Origin: Kuenenia sp039794105 | Lineage (GTDB): Bacteria; Planctomycetota; Brocadiia; Brocadiales; Brocadiaceae | Direction of reading: 5' to 3' | Length of the DNA: 64,000 nt | NCBI RefSeq assembly: GCF_039794105.1 | Contig: NZ_JBDIWA010000001.1 | Coordinates: 186,001-250,000, forward strand | In this document: positions 7,849 through 17,591 of the stretch, piece by piece | How the letters are laid out: every line of letters begins with the position of its first letter | Numbering within the stretch: the first letter of the stretch is position 1 | Program-made: the position numbers and the translations under genes | The notes under the pieces: model-generated | What the model was told of the DNA's origin: nothing | Seen by the model: the letters and a program-made list of their open reading frames with translations, nothing else | Database searches by the model: none

Positions 7849-8049
7849 ATGAACATACCTTTAGATGTTTTTTCATATTTTTGTGTGTACCAAGTATGGT
7901 TTAGGATTTGGCATGAATTACTCACTAAATGGAGCTTTATTGAAATATATAAGCCGATACACCGCGTAAAGATACTGGCAGAAGGTGGGTTTGACAGGGA
8001 AATCCTGCAAGGGCTAACCTATGATAAAGGTAAAAGTGCAAAGAATTGA
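7849..8049 (+). CDS. Small hypothetical protein (66 aa)
   Basis: 66 residues with an aromatic N-terminal half (VFSYFCVYQVWFRIWHELL) and a polar end. No family recognised. The stop TGA (8047-8049) overlaps the TTG start of the next gene by four bases, an arrangement of translational coupling, which argues that it is translated. It could equally be the remnant of a longer transferase gene. No clear Shine-Dalgarno. Confidence 0.4.
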   Translation: MNIPLDVFSYFCVYQVWFRIWHELLTKWSFIEIYKPIHRVKILAEGGFDREILQGLTYDKGKSAKN

Positions 8050-9155
8050 ATAAGTGCAAAAGAATACTATTAGGCCAACTTGCTGCAAGAGGGGATTGCC
8101 TATATGCCACAACGATTAGTCATCAGATTAAAGTAGACTACCCGAAATGTCATTTAACCTGGGCGATAGGAACAATGTGTAGTTCAATTTTAATTGGGAA
8201 CCCTTATGTTGATGAGATTTGGGAAATCCCAATTGTAAATCATGAAGATGTTTACGAAGCTTGGCAGCGTTTTGAAACTGAAGCATCAGAACGAAAGAAA
8301 AAAGGTGACTTTGATGAAGTATTTTTAACTCAAATTTTCCCGAATAATTTTCAAAATTTTGATGGTTCTGTTAGATCTTCTCTTTTTCGAGGATACCCTA
8401 ACCCCATAACAGTACCTATTTCTCCTGTATTAAGACTGTTACCTTCTGAAGTTGAAAAAGTTCGTTATTTTTCTGAATCGAATCATATTCAGGCTTACAA
8501 AAATGTAATACTATTTGAATATAGCTCAAAAAGTGGTCAATCATTTGTAACTCCTTACTTTGCTCTGGAAGTTGCTCATAGTCTAATTCGTAAATTTCAA
8601 GACATGTGCGTAATACTTTCTTCAGACATACCGATTCAATCAAATAATGAAAGAATTATTGATGGAAGCGTGTTATCTTTTCGTGAAAATGCAGAGTTAA
8701 CAAAGTATTGTACGTTACTAATTGGCTGTTCGAGTGGAATTTCATGGCTTTCAACTTCTGATTGGGCGAAACCACTTAAAATGGTCCAATTATTGAAAAA
8801 AGATAAATCCATTTATGGATCATTTATTTATGATTTTAAGTATTACAATATTTCAACCAAAGAAATTATTGAAATTACAGATTGTCCGGTTGAAAGAGTA
8901 GTAAATTGCATTGAAACTATTATTACTAAAGGGTTCTCTGAAGCAAGATTATTATTTAGTGAAAATATTCCGCTCACTTTTGAGTCTTATAAACAAATCC
9001 ACCTGAACTTTATCTTAGGATATAAAATAAAAAAATCTATCATCTTGTTGCTTAGCAATATTGAAAGACATGGTTTCCATTGGCAAATTATAAAAATTAC
9101 CTTTCGTAATATTATTGCATTTTCTATACATAAATTATCTAAAATAATAAAATGA
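8046..9155 (+). CDS. Glycosyltransferase family 9-like (heptosyltransferase-like)
   Basis: 369 residues starting at TTG 8046, overlapping the previous stop. It opens RILLGQLAARGDCLYATTI, the GT9-style beta-strand and loop for binding, has NPYVDEIWEIP in the first domain and LLIGCSSGISWLSTSDWAKP in the second, where GT9 enzymes recognise the nucleotide-sugar. GT9 enzymes use ADP-heptose or related donors. The C-terminal 60 residues are hydrophobic and basic, perhaps membrane-associating. It overlaps the next GT2 gene by four bases (ATGA), so they are coupled. Confidence 0.7.
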   Translation: MNKCKRILLGQLAARGDCLYATTISHQIKVDYPKCHLTWAIGTMCSSILIGNPYVDEIWEIPIVNHEDVYEAWQRFETEASERKKKGDFDEVFLTQIFPNNFQNFDGSVRSSLFRGYPNPITVPISPVLRLLPSEVEKVRYFSESNHIQAYKNVILFEYSSKSGQSFVTPYFALEVAHSLIRKFQDMCVILSSDIPIQSNNERIIDGSVLSFRENAELTKYCTLLIGCSSGISWLSTSDWAKPLKMVQLLKKDKSIYGSFIYDFKYYNISTKEIIEITDCPVERVVNCIETIITKGFSEARLLFSENIPLTFESYKQIHLNFILGYKIKKSIILLLSNIERHGFHWQIIKITFRNIIAFSIHKLSKIIK

Positions 9156-10150
9156 AAACTATGAATTACGCACAGCTTAATGAACTTCCTCCTTCACCAC
9201 CTGGCAAAACCGGTTGGCCTTGGACAGAAAAATATGCTCATTTGCCGCCAAAAATGCCAAATGGTAAGCCATGGGCAAAAATCAGTATTGTCACTCCTTC
9301 TTATAATCAGGGACAGTTTATAGAAGAAACCATACGCTCTGTACTCTTGCAAGGTTATCCAAATCTTGAATACATTATCATAGATGGTGGTAGTACAGAT
9401 AATTCAGTTGAGATTATTAAAAAATACGAGCCATGGCTTGCCTATTGGATTTCAGAAAAGGATTGTGGTCAGAGCCATGCAATAAATAAAGGTTTTAAAC
9501 GGGCAACAGGAGGCATTATGGCATGGTTAAACACTGATGATATCTATGCTAAGAATACTTTAACTAAGATCGCAACAAAATTTGATATTTCCAGACCTCA
9601 AATCCTCTGTGGAGGTATTGGTTTTTATGATTCAGACAGTCGTATTCTTCCTCAAACTATGTTTGGAGCTACTACTTATCAAGAAATACTTAAGATGCCA
9701 AGGTTTACGCTTCCTCAGCCCGGTGTTTTCTGGACAAAAATACTTTGGGAACTTGTTGGACCACTTGATGAATCATTATATTTTTCAATGGATTATGAGT
9801 TGTGGCTTCGAATATTTTTAAAATTACATGAGCGAGACATTATTACCCTTGAAGATGCACTAGCCTATGCGAGAAGGCATGAATTACAAAAAACCCATAC
9901 AAGCAATCTCCGCAAAATAAGTTTAGAGTTGAATATCGTGAGATTTAGACATGTTACCAGCTTGGGGAAAAGTCCTCTCATCTTCTTATTCAAGTGCTAT
10001 TTTGATCGTGCGCTGAGGTATTCTCATGAGTCAAAAGGATTTGTTCGGCGATTCATACTGAACTGGTTGCCAAGAAAGCAGGATATTAACCTTCTTGTAG
10101 ACTATATACACTTCCTAAAATCTTTAAAAAATGCCGGATGCACTAGTTAG
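9152..10150 (+). CDS. Glycosyltransferase family 2
   Basis: 332 residues. After a Pro-rich leader the GT-A fold begins ISIVTPSYNQGQFIEETIRSVLLQGYPNLEYIIIDGGSTDNS (about residues 46-87), followed by the DxD-type LNTDD near residue 128 and a Q-P-G-V-F-W acceptor block. Cytoplasmic or membrane-peripheral transfer of one sugar to the lipid-linked repeat unit is expected; donor and acceptor cannot be read from sequence. The stop region overlaps the next GT2 gene by 20 bp. Confidence 0.88.
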   Translation: MKTMNYAQLNELPPSPPGKTGWPWTEKYAHLPPKMPNGKPWAKISIVTPSYNQGQFIEETIRSVLLQGYPNLEYIIIDGGSTDNSVEIIKKYEPWLAYWISEKDCGQSHAINKGFKRATGGIMAWLNTDDIYAKNTLTKIATKFDISRPQILCGGIGFYDSDSRILPQTMFGATTYQEILKMPRFTLPQPGVFWTKILWELVGPLDESLYFSMDYELWLRIFLKLHERDIITLEDALAYARRHELQKTHTSNLRKISLELNIVRFRHVTSLGKSPLIFLFKCYFDRALRYSHESKGFVRRFILNWLPRKQDINLLVDYIHFLKSLKNAGCTS

Positions 10151-11006
10151 TGTTATCATACCAACTTATAACAGGTCTGTGTTGTTGCAAAGGGCTGTCC
10201 AAAGCGTTCTGTCTCAGAGCTATTCCAATCTCGAAGTGTTAATAATTGACGATGCTTCTACTCTTGATTATTCTGACGTGCTTAAAGAATTTGATGACAC
10301 CAGAATACGCTATATCAGGCATGAACAGAACAAAGGACCGGCTGCTTCGAGGAATACAGGCATACGGCTAGCGCAAGGAGCGTATATTGCTTTTAATGAT
10401 GATGATGACGTTTGGGATAATGAAAAATTAGAAAAGCAAATGCACCGTATGCAGGCATCTGAAGACAATGTAGGATTAGTATTTTCAAAATACAAGAAAA
10501 TATTGAAAGACGGGTCAGAAAAAGAAATTCTTCCCGCAAATCAAGACATTTCTCATTGCCATAGATTGCTTTTAGAATATTGTTTTATTGGAACGCCTAC
10601 GGTATTGATTAAAAGAGAGTGTATTGAAAAATCAGGTGCTTTTGATGAGAACCTGCCATGCCTTGAGGATTGGGATCTATGGATCAGGGTATCCAAATAT
10701 TATTCATTTGCGTATATACCTGAAAACCTGGTCTTTGCCTACGAATCCATAAATAGTGTAAACATAAATAAAGAAAATAATGCGTTAGCACTAGAAGCAA
10801 TACTGAACAAATATATTGATGAAATCTCATTGGACAAAAAATTGTTAAGCTTGTATTACTGGAGAATTGGTGTTGCCAAAGGAGAAATACATGATTTTAA
10901 GAAGAGCCTGTTGTTTTTGAGTAAATCAGCTCTATATGATTTTAGATTATCTACTACGTTTAGAATTTGTTTAATCGTATTAAAGTTATATAAAATAATG
11001 CGGTAA
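10131..11006 (+). CDS. Glycosyltransferase family 2
   Basis: 291 residues. Starts MPDALVSVIIPTYNRSVLLQRAV with IIDDASTLD and the metal-binding NDDDDVWDNEKL near residue 88, then LPCLEDWDLWIR, a typical GT-A acceptor helix with the ED motif. The start lies inside the previous gene (20-bp overlap), which is tolerated because the N-terminus matches the family exactly there. It is one of several chain-elongating transferases in this operon-like run. Confidence 0.88.
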   Translation: MPDALVSVIIPTYNRSVLLQRAVQSVLSQSYSNLEVLIIDDASTLDYSDVLKEFDDTRIRYIRHEQNKGPAASRNTGIRLAQGAYIAFNDDDDVWDNEKLEKQMHRMQASEDNVGLVFSKYKKILKDGSEKEILPANQDISHCHRLLLEYCFIGTPTVLIKRECIEKSGAFDENLPCLEDWDLWIRVSKYYSFAYIPENLVFAYESINSVNINKENNALALEAILNKYIDEISLDKKLLSLYYWRIGVAKGEIHDFKKSLLFLSKSALYDFRLSTTFRICLIVLKLYKIMR

Positions 11007-11051
11007 GTTGAAAATAATATTGCTATCTACATTCAAAATAAAGGGAAGAAG

Positions 11052-11897
11052 ATGATTTTTATAAAGAGACTAAGATTAATAATCTTTCGTATATCTACTT
11101 CTAAATACATATGGAATATTTTTGAGTACATTTATCTTAAATTGTGCTGCGATGAATTTAAATATCCTCCTAGGCATATCCGACGTATTGTGGGTGGTCC
11201 ATCCATACGCGAGTATGCATCTGTTGGGATGGAATTTACCATTTATCTTAAATTACTTTGTAGTTTAAAACCGTACCACCATGTTCTTGAAATAGGGTGT
11301 GGATGCGGTCGTATTGCACAAAATCTAATTGATCATATTGATGAAGGTTCCTACGAGGGGATTGATGTTAATAAGAAAGTAATACAATATGCAAAAAAAA
11401 AGATTGAGCAAGAGCATAGAAAATTTAAGTTCCATCACATAAACGTATATAGTGGGAGTTACAATTCTGAGAGTAATGTTATGCCTTCAGACTTTAGATT
11501 TCCATACAGGGACAATAACTTTGACATAGTATTTGCGAGTTCAGTTTTTACCCATATGACTCCGCCTGGTTTAAGAAATTATATTTGTGAAATATATAGA
11601 GTACTTAAACCAAATGGAATTTTAATGAGTACATTTCATTTAACAAAAGATTTAACTCAATTAGTAACTAATTATGTTGATGTTAGGCCTGATAGCATGG
11701 ATTCCAAGTATTACAAAGTTGCGGACGTTAATATACCAGAAATAAATGTAGCGTATGATGAAAACTATATACTCAATTTGTTTAAAAACGATAATTTATC
11801 ATTAATTGGTGCTCCCTATTTTGGCAAATGGAATAATAGGGAAAACCATCTTTCGTGGCAAGATATTTTACTACTAAAAAAAGTTCCATTGAAGTAG
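11052..11897 (+). CDS. Class I SAM-dependent methyltransferase
   Basis: 281 residues. The SAM-binding motif is HVLEIGCGCGRIAQNL (about residues 76-91), with GIDVNKKVIQYAKKKI as motif II, FDIVFASSVFTHM as motif IV and VLKPNGILMSTFHL as motif V. A basic N-terminal 60 residues precede the fold. Starts at ATG 11052 with a GGGAAG upstream. Position among glycosyltransferases suggests methylation of a sugar or a terminal cap; the substrate is unknown. Confidence 0.85.
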   Translation: MIFIKRLRLIIFRISTSKYIWNIFEYIYLKLCCDEFKYPPRHIRRIVGGPSIREYASVGMEFTIYLKLLCSLKPYHHVLEIGCGCGRIAQNLIDHIDEGSYEGIDVNKKVIQYAKKKIEQEHRKFKFHHINVYSGSYNSESNVMPSDFRFPYRDNNFDIVFASSVFTHMTPPGLRNYICEIYRVLKPNGILMSTFHLTKDLTQLVTNYVDVRPDSMDSKYYKVADVNIPEINVAYDENYILNLFKNDNLSLIGAPYFGKWNNRENHLSWQDILLLKKVPLK

Positions 11898-11971
11898 AGA
11901 TTCGGTTTTATTGTTGATGACATTATTATGCGGTATATTTTTCATGATGCAAATAACGGTAAGGGTTATAT

Positions 11972-12862
11972 ATGGATCTATCAATCCTCCTGGTTAACTG
12001 GAACACAGGAATATTATTAGTGGAATGTATACGGTCTATCTATAAATTTACAACAGAACTAGCATTTGAAATTATTGTTGTAGATAACGCATCCTCAGAT
12101 GGTTCTGTGCAAATGCTTGAGGTAGAATTTCCAGAAATCAAATTGATTAAGAATACTCAAAATGTGGGTTTTGCCAAGGCCAATAATCAGGCATATTTAG
12201 AGTCTAAAGGTAAGTATATATGCTGCCTTAACCCTGATACCGTATTGTTAAACAATGCCCTGGAAGTGATGTATGAATATCTCTTGAATAACCCTGAATG
12301 TGGAATCGTTGGTCCAAAATTGTTGAATCCGGATGGAACCATTCAATATGTATGTGCCAGGCGGCTCCCGAATCTGTATACATCATTTGTCTGGATTACC
12401 GGGTTGAACCAACGCTGGCCCAATATTTTTGAGGGATTAAATATTGAAAGCTGGGATCACAAGAATAGTAGAGAGGTAGACTGCCTTGCAGGTGCTTGTA
12501 TTGTCTTCAGAAGAGATTTTTCAAAGGATAATAAAATATTTAATGAGAGCTACTTTATGTTTGGCGAAGATGTGGAGATTTGTCTTTGGGCGAAAAGATG
12601 TGGTTACATTATATACTATCTGAGTAATGCAGAAGTACTGCATTATGGGCAGGCAGCGGTAAAAAAACACGATACGGTAGAATTGCATTATTTTATAAGC
12701 TTGGAAATTTATTTTAGAAATAACCATGGCATGTTAAAGGCAACACTATTCCGTTTACTGGTAATTATGGTTATGTTATCAAGGATGATGTTGCTAAGAA
12801 GAAAAGGAAAATGTGGAAAAATACTTGCCTGGACAATTGGTTTAAAAGTAAGTTTAACTTAA
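11972..12862 (+). CDS. Glycosyltransferase family 2 (rhamnosyltransferase-like)
   Basis: 296 residues. DLSILLVNWNTGILLVECI and VVDNASSDGSVQML are the signature of the WcaA/RfbF-like GT2 group; NVGFAKANNQ and CLNPDTVL (DxD-type) follow, then GACIVFRRDF and FGEDVEICLWAKR. C-terminal residues 250-296 include a hydrophobic stretch likely to sit at the membrane. The last 50 nt are shared with the open frame before asparagine synthetase, whose true start is 12880. Confidence 0.88.
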   Translation: MDLSILLVNWNTGILLVECIRSIYKFTTELAFEIIVVDNASSDGSVQMLEVEFPEIKLIKNTQNVGFAKANNQAYLESKGKYICCLNPDTVLLNNALEVMYEYLLNNPECGIVGPKLLNPDGTIQYVCARRLPNLYTSFVWITGLNQRWPNIFEGLNIESWDHKNSREVDCLAGACIVFRRDFSKDNKIFNESYFMFGEDVEICLWAKRCGYIIYYLSNAEVLHYGQAAVKKHDTVELHYFISLEIYFRNNHGMLKATLFRLLVIMVMLSRMMLLRRKGKCGKILAWTIGLKVSLT

Positions 12863-12879
12863 ATTGGCGGATTTTTATC

Positions 12880-14817
12880 ATGTGCGGAATTTGTGGTATT
12901 TTTGACACAAAAAACAGGGTTGTGGATGAGAAAATAATTACAAGGATGAGAGATATTATGTTTTCTCGTGGTCCTGATGATGCTGGTATTTATGTCTCGA
13001 ATCATATCGGATTGGGGCACCGCCGTTTGAAGATTATCGACCTTTCATCCAATGCCAGGCAGCCTATGAGTAATGAAGACGGATCAATTTTGACGGTATT
13101 TAACGGAGAAATATATAATTACAGGGAGCTTCACGATGAATTAGTTTCCTCGGGTCATATTTTCAAATCCAAAAGCGATACTGAAGTAATTATCCATGGA
13201 TATGAGCAGTGGGGTATGGATGTGTTAACCAGGTTAAATGGTATGTTTGCCTTCGCTTTATGGAATTCTAATAAGGAAGAGCTTGTATTAGTTAGGGATC
13301 GCATAGGGGTTAAACCGCTTTTCTATTCTACAGTAAATGGGAATGTGTATTTTTCATCCGATATAAAATCGATAAAAGAAGCTTTAAATCAAGGGCTTGC
13401 CATTAACAATAAAGCAATTGATTCTTACCTTAGATTCGCCTGGATACCACAGGAATTGACAATTTATAATGAGGTCAAAAAAGTATTACCAGCTCATTAT
13501 ATAGTATTTGATAAATCATCGGTAAAAACTTATCAATATTGGCGTTTAGATTTTAATCGTAAACTTCATTATAAAAATGAGTCAGATTATATTGATCAAA
13601 CAATTGAGTTGCTTGATCGTGCTGTAAAAAAAAGAATGTTGAGCGATGTTCCGGTAGGTGCTTTTTTAAGCGGTGGAATAGATTCTAGTCTCGTTGTTGC
13701 CTTCTTGTCAAAAAATAGTTCCATTCCTGTCAAAACCTTTTCAGTGGCTTTTGATGGCGAGGCTTTTAATGAGGCGCATTATGCATCAAGGGTTTCGAGG
13801 ATTTTCCACACAGATCATGATGAGTTGCTGGCAAATATGGCAATCCCTGAAATCTTACCAAAGATTGTCCTGGCCTTTGGTGAGCCCTATGCCGACGCAT
13901 CCCAGATTCCTACATATTATTTATCAAAGAAAGTTCGTGAGCATGTTACTGTGGCTTTAAGCGGGGACGGGGGAGACGAATGTTTTGGTGGTTATGATGA
14001 TGTAAAGATTGTAAAGGCGGCATCTATTTATCGAAATATATTACCCATAACCCTTCGAAACAAAATGCTTCCTCTTTTTTGTAAATGGCTTATGAATCGT
14101 TTTCGTAATAAAGCAGTACTACATAAATTTCATACACTAATCGAGTATGGAAGACAATCTTTTATAGATAGCGTAAGATTAAGTTCTACTTTTAACCTAA
14201 CTGACTACGCTAAACTTTATACGCCATGGTTTAAAGAGCAAATAGCAGATCATAATCCATACGGTATATATTCAGACTATTTATCCTCAGCAAATACCAT
14301 CGATGATATTGATAAGGCCCTCTATATAGATATAATGACTCAATTGCCTGACGGTTATCTGGTAAAGGTAGACGTAGCGTCGATGATGAATTCTCTGGAA
14401 GTAAGGTCGCCTTTCCTGGACTATAAAATGATGGAATACGCAGCGAGCATACCATCAAACATAAAGGTAAAGTATGGTATGCAAAAACATCTCTTAAAAA
14501 AGGTTGCAGCAAGATATTTGCCCAAAGAAGTCATTTACCGACGTAAAATGGGATTTAGTTTCAATCTTGCATTGATGTTAAGAACCAATTTAAAATCATT
14601 TGCAAAAGATATTTTACTGAATTCGCGTTTTAAACAGAGAGGTTATTTTAATTATCAATGGATGGAAAGCATGGTAGAAGAGCATTTCAACGGAATAAGA
14701 AATCATACAAATGCTATATGGAGTTTGTTGTGTCTTGAATTGTGGCATTTAATATTCCAAGACAAAATAATGAACATAGACGATTCAAATAAAGATCGTA
14801 AGGGGGGTTTGGAGTGA
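12880..14817 (+). CDS. asnB: Asparagine synthetase (glutamine-hydrolysing)
   Basis: 645 residues. Start chosen at ATG 12880 because the mature enzyme needs Cys2 as the glutaminase nucleophile (MCGICGIF); a longer reading from 12811 would bury it. The class II amidotransferase domain (RGPDDAG, LGHRRLKIIDLS, FNGEIYNY) is followed by the synthetase domain with the SGGIDSS ATP-pyrophosphatase loop (residues about 267-273) and ALSGDGGDE. Such copies in glycan clusters often amidate uronic acids instead of aspartate. Overlaps the next gene by four bases (GTGA). Confidence 0.92.
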   Translation: MCGICGIFDTKNRVVDEKIITRMRDIMFSRGPDDAGIYVSNHIGLGHRRLKIIDLSSNARQPMSNEDGSILTVFNGEIYNYRELHDELVSSGHIFKSKSDTEVIIHGYEQWGMDVLTRLNGMFAFALWNSNKEELVLVRDRIGVKPLFYSTVNGNVYFSSDIKSIKEALNQGLAINNKAIDSYLRFAWIPQELTIYNEVKKVLPAHYIVFDKSSVKTYQYWRLDFNRKLHYKNESDYIDQTIELLDRAVKKRMLSDVPVGAFLSGGIDSSLVVAFLSKNSSIPVKTFSVAFDGEAFNEAHYASRVSRIFHTDHDELLANMAIPEILPKIVLAFGEPYADASQIPTYYLSKKVREHVTVALSGDGGDECFGGYDDVKIVKAASIYRNILPITLRNKMLPLFCKWLMNRFRNKAVLHKFHTLIEYGRQSFIDSVRLSSTFNLTDYAKLYTPWFKEQIADHNPYGIYSDYLSSANTIDDIDKALYIDIMTQLPDGYLVKVDVASMMNSLEVRSPFLDYKMMEYAASIPSNIKVKYGMQKHLLKKVAARYLPKEVIYRRKMGFSFNLALMLRTNLKSFAKDILLNSRFKQRGYFNYQWMESMVEEHFNGIRNHTNAIWSLLCLELWHLIFQDKIMNIDDSNKDRKGGLE

Positions 14818-15767
14818 TACAATGTTTGTGCCCGGAGTGTAAAAAAGAAATTGATTTTCAATCAAAAAGGTCAGCCTTGGAATGTACGAACTGCAAATTG
14901 CAATTTAAAAAGATCAAAGGTGTTCTTAAATTCACAGAGAAAGCCCAATATGCAGATTCATTCAGTACGGAGTGGACTCATTTCCGGAAAACACAATTAG
15001 ATTCATATACGGGCACTCGGATAAGCGAAGGACTTTTTTATGAATATACGGGATGGCAGCCGTCCGATATGAAAGGCAAGAATGTATTGGATGTTGGATG
15101 CGGGACAGGTCGTTACCTTGAAGTTGTACTCAAAGCAGAGCCAGAAGCGCTTGTTGGAATTGATTTGAGTGAAGCCGTATATGTTGCTGCTGAAAATTTA
15201 TTGCCGAATAATAACCGGCTCATGTTACTTCAATGTGACGCAAATCATTTACCATTGCCCGATCAAGTATTTGACTTTGTTTATTCAATAGGTGTCATCC
15301 ATCATACTCCAGACCCTTACAAAACATGGAAGAACCTTGTTCGTCTGGTAAAGCCAGGGGGAAGATTTGCGATCTGGGTTTATGGAAAAGGTCGTGGTAA
15401 TCGCTTGCCCTCCTGGATACCTCGTCCCATATATTTATACAAGTTCCTTGCAAACAGGATTATTCCATCAGGCACTATGTTAAAGATAGTATTATCCTAT
15501 GTGCCGTGGGCGATTAAGTTAAATCGTCTGCCACTGATCGGCCTTGTTACTCGACAATTGTTTCCCGTTATTGATTATAAAGGGAGGTTTTCACTCACGG
15601 ACGAAATGCTTATTGAATGGGCTTGTCTGGATACTTTTGATTGCTTTACTCCAAAGTATGCCCGTACTTACTCAGTTGATGAAATTATTGGCTGGTACAA
15701 GAACAATGGCTTTGTTGATATCAAAGTTGGAAAACATCTGGTATCTGTTTCCGGAAGAAAATTATAA
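14814..15767 (+). CDS. Methyltransferase with N-terminal zinc-ribbon
   Basis: 317 residues from a GTG at 14814 that overlaps the asnB stop; a strong AAGGGGGG lies upstream. The N-terminal CLCPECKKEIDF...CTNCKLQF is a CxxC-CxxC ribbon of the Trm112-like type. The SAM fold has VLDVGCGTGRYLEVVL, GIDLSEAVYVAAENL and FDFVYSIGVIHHTPDP with LVRLVKPGGRFAIWVYG. The C-terminal segment is basic with WYKNNGFVDIKV, common in sugar or lipid-linked methyltransferases. Substrate not determinable. Confidence 0.88.
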   Translation: MIQCLCPECKKEIDFQSKRSALECTNCKLQFKKIKGVLKFTEKAQYADSFSTEWTHFRKTQLDSYTGTRISEGLFYEYTGWQPSDMKGKNVLDVGCGTGRYLEVVLKAEPEALVGIDLSEAVYVAAENLLPNNNRLMLLQCDANHLPLPDQVFDFVYSIGVIHHTPDPYKTWKNLVRLVKPGGRFAIWVYGKGRGNRLPSWIPRPIYLYKFLANRIIPSGTMLKIVLSYVPWAIKLNRLPLIGLVTRQLFPVIDYKGRFSLTDEMLIEWACLDTFDCFTPKYARTYSVDEIIGWYKNNGFVDIKVGKHLVSVSGRKL

Positions 15768-15776
15768 GGATAGATT

Positions 15777-16931
15777 GTGGCTTTAATGAAAGTATCAGAT
15801 GTGTTTTATGAAGATTGTACAGACGAAAAGGCGGTAGGTATTGCTATATATATTCGCACTTTTATCAAAAATGCAACAGGAATTGATTTTGACTGTTGGT
15901 CATTGATGGAGAAGAAAAAGACGATTACACTGGGTAAAAATGTAGTGCAAACCAATGTCCTGGTCCCCATGAAAAAAAAATACAAATTTATACCCGAAAC
16001 AATAAGAACGATTTATTATATTTGGTTAAAACTAAAAGAGATATCCTATCAAAAGGATGCAATAATTTATCATTCAACCACCTATTTTTGGCCATATCTC
16101 TTTAAAAAGAAAACCACTCCGTTAGTATTGATCATTCACGGTACAAACATGCCAATAACCACTATAGCCGTTGGTAAATGCAAGGCATTATTTGTTGCTA
16201 AATCTGATTCCTATGCTATTAAAAAAGCTGATAGAGTAATATTGGTGAGTCAGGAGGGTCTTAATTATTATCAAAATAAATATCCAAATTATGCTGGTAA
16301 GATGCGGTTTTATCCTACCTTTGTCGATAGCTCCATCTTCTATTCAGAGGATATGGAGGAATCGAAAGAAGTATTGGGATTGAAGGGTAAAACAGTCCTT
16401 TGTTATGTTGGCAGATTGGCAACTCAGAAAAAGGTTGCATTATTAATTAAAATCTTCAAAAGGATTCTTATAAAACGAAGAGATTGTTTCTTGTGTATTG
16501 TCGGGGATGGGCCAGATAGGGAAAAGCTATTACACCTGGTTGAGGAACTTAAAATAAAGGATAGTGTTCATTTTCATGGAAATGTTCCCAATCAAATAGT
16601 GAGAACCTTTTTTAATGCTTCAGTTGTGTCATTTACGTTGTCGTATTGGGAGGGAACGGCCAAAACAATATTAGAAAGTTTAGCATGTGGTACACCAGCA
16701 ATTGTTTCAGATGTAGCCGACAATCGACAGATTATTACAAATGGCAAAGATGGTTTTGTACTTGATTCTGATGATGAGGAAAAAGGTGCAGCGTATGCCA
16801 TTAAGATCATGGATAATTATGATCAGTTCTCCAAAAACGCACTGGATAAAGGGAAAGGATATTACGCTTCTGCGATTGTTCCCAAGATTATTCAGGAAAT
16901 TAAAAGTGTCATAGAAAAACAGCATCTATAA
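15777..16931 (+). CDS. Glycosyltransferase family 4
   Basis: 384 residues. Start GTG 15777 has an AAGGA at 15766-15770; ATG 15786 is the alternative. The C-terminal GT-B domain has VLCYVGRLATQKKVALLIKIF, CIVGDGPDREKL, VHFHGNVPNQIV and the EX7E motif in EGTAKTILESLACGTPAIVSDV, defining family 4. The N-terminal domain is less conserved and includes FWPYLFKKKTTPLVLIIHGTN. Acts at the inner membrane face on a nucleotide-sugar donor; specificity unknown. Confidence 0.88.
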   Translation: MALMKVSDVFYEDCTDEKAVGIAIYIRTFIKNATGIDFDCWSLMEKKKTITLGKNVVQTNVLVPMKKKYKFIPETIRTIYYIWLKLKEISYQKDAIIYHSTTYFWPYLFKKKTTPLVLIIHGTNMPITTIAVGKCKALFVAKSDSYAIKKADRVILVSQEGLNYYQNKYPNYAGKMRFYPTFVDSSIFYSEDMEESKEVLGLKGKTVLCYVGRLATQKKVALLIKIFKRILIKRRDCFLCIVGDGPDREKLLHLVEELKIKDSVHFHGNVPNQIVRTFFNASVVSFTLSYWEGTAKTILESLACGTPAIVSDVADNRQIITNGKDGFVLDSDDEEKGAAYAIKIMDNYDQFSKNALDKGKGYYASAIVPKIIQEIKSVIEKQHL

Positions 16932-16988
16932 GTTCCGATATCCGATAGAAATTATTTTGTCAATTATCTTTTGATCTTTCTTTTGAAA

Positions 16989-17544
16989 ATGTTTTATGAA
17001 AATCCATGGAATGAGAGAACGGGGTAAGAAAGCATATACCTGGTTGCCAGAATCTAATCATATCCTGTTAGATATAGGGTGTGGGGTAGCTGGGTTTACA
17101 GGTTATTTCCGGGGTGATGAAAGAAGAGGCTGCCATGTGTTTAAGCGTGCCTTATAAAGGTTCATTTTGGTTTTTAGATGTTGAAAATTTTCGATACTAC
17201 ATAAATGAACTTATAACCTCCCCTTTATCCCCTCCTTCGCAAGGAGGGGATAAAGGGGAGGCCTTCCGATCAATTAAAAAAAGGTGAAATCCGGGTTGCC
17301 TCATAAACATTTTACGTTTGCCGAACTAAAGGAATTAGTCCACAGTTTCACAATTTTAAAATATTCCAGAACTGGTTGCTTCATTTATCCAACTTGTCTG
17401 ATTGCTTATAGGGTAACCAAAAGGTTAAGAATTACTTTTTTGGATAGATTCGTGAGATTTCTTGCTGATGCTGACTATTCAATAGCATATGGAATTCATG
17501 CGTTTAATATAATGTTGTTAGTTAAAAAACCGAAAAAGAAATGA
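16989..17544 (+). pseudogene. Class I methyltransferase pseudogene carrying a palindrome insertion
   Basis: Fragments of one methyltransferase are spread over three frames. Frame from ATG 16989 reads MFYENPWNERTG; a shift then gives KKAYTWLPESNHILLDIGCG, the SAM-binding motif, followed by VAGFTGYF and a stop. A further frame gives FWFLDVENFRYYINELI, then a 45-bp palindrome (17217-17261), then the C-terminal block HFTFAELKELVHSF and RVTKRLRITFLDRFVRF ending at 17544. Much of the central fold is missing. The methyltransferase at 14814 is intact, so the function may not be lost. Confidence 0.75.
17217..17261. repeat. 45-bp perfect palindrome inserted in a pseudogene
   Basis: Two perfectly complementary 21-bp arms around a CGC loop. 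The arms begin CCTCCCCTTTATCCCC and end in the reverse complement. Its length of 15 codons keeps the frame of the host fragment. It lies between residues YYINELI and FRSIKK of the methyltransferase remnant. It looks like a mobile hairpin repeat rather than a terminator, because it is within former coding sequence. Confidence 0.85.
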
Positions 17545-17591
17545 TGACCTCGGTATTCAATAGAACCTCTTATATACTTAAGTGATAAATA

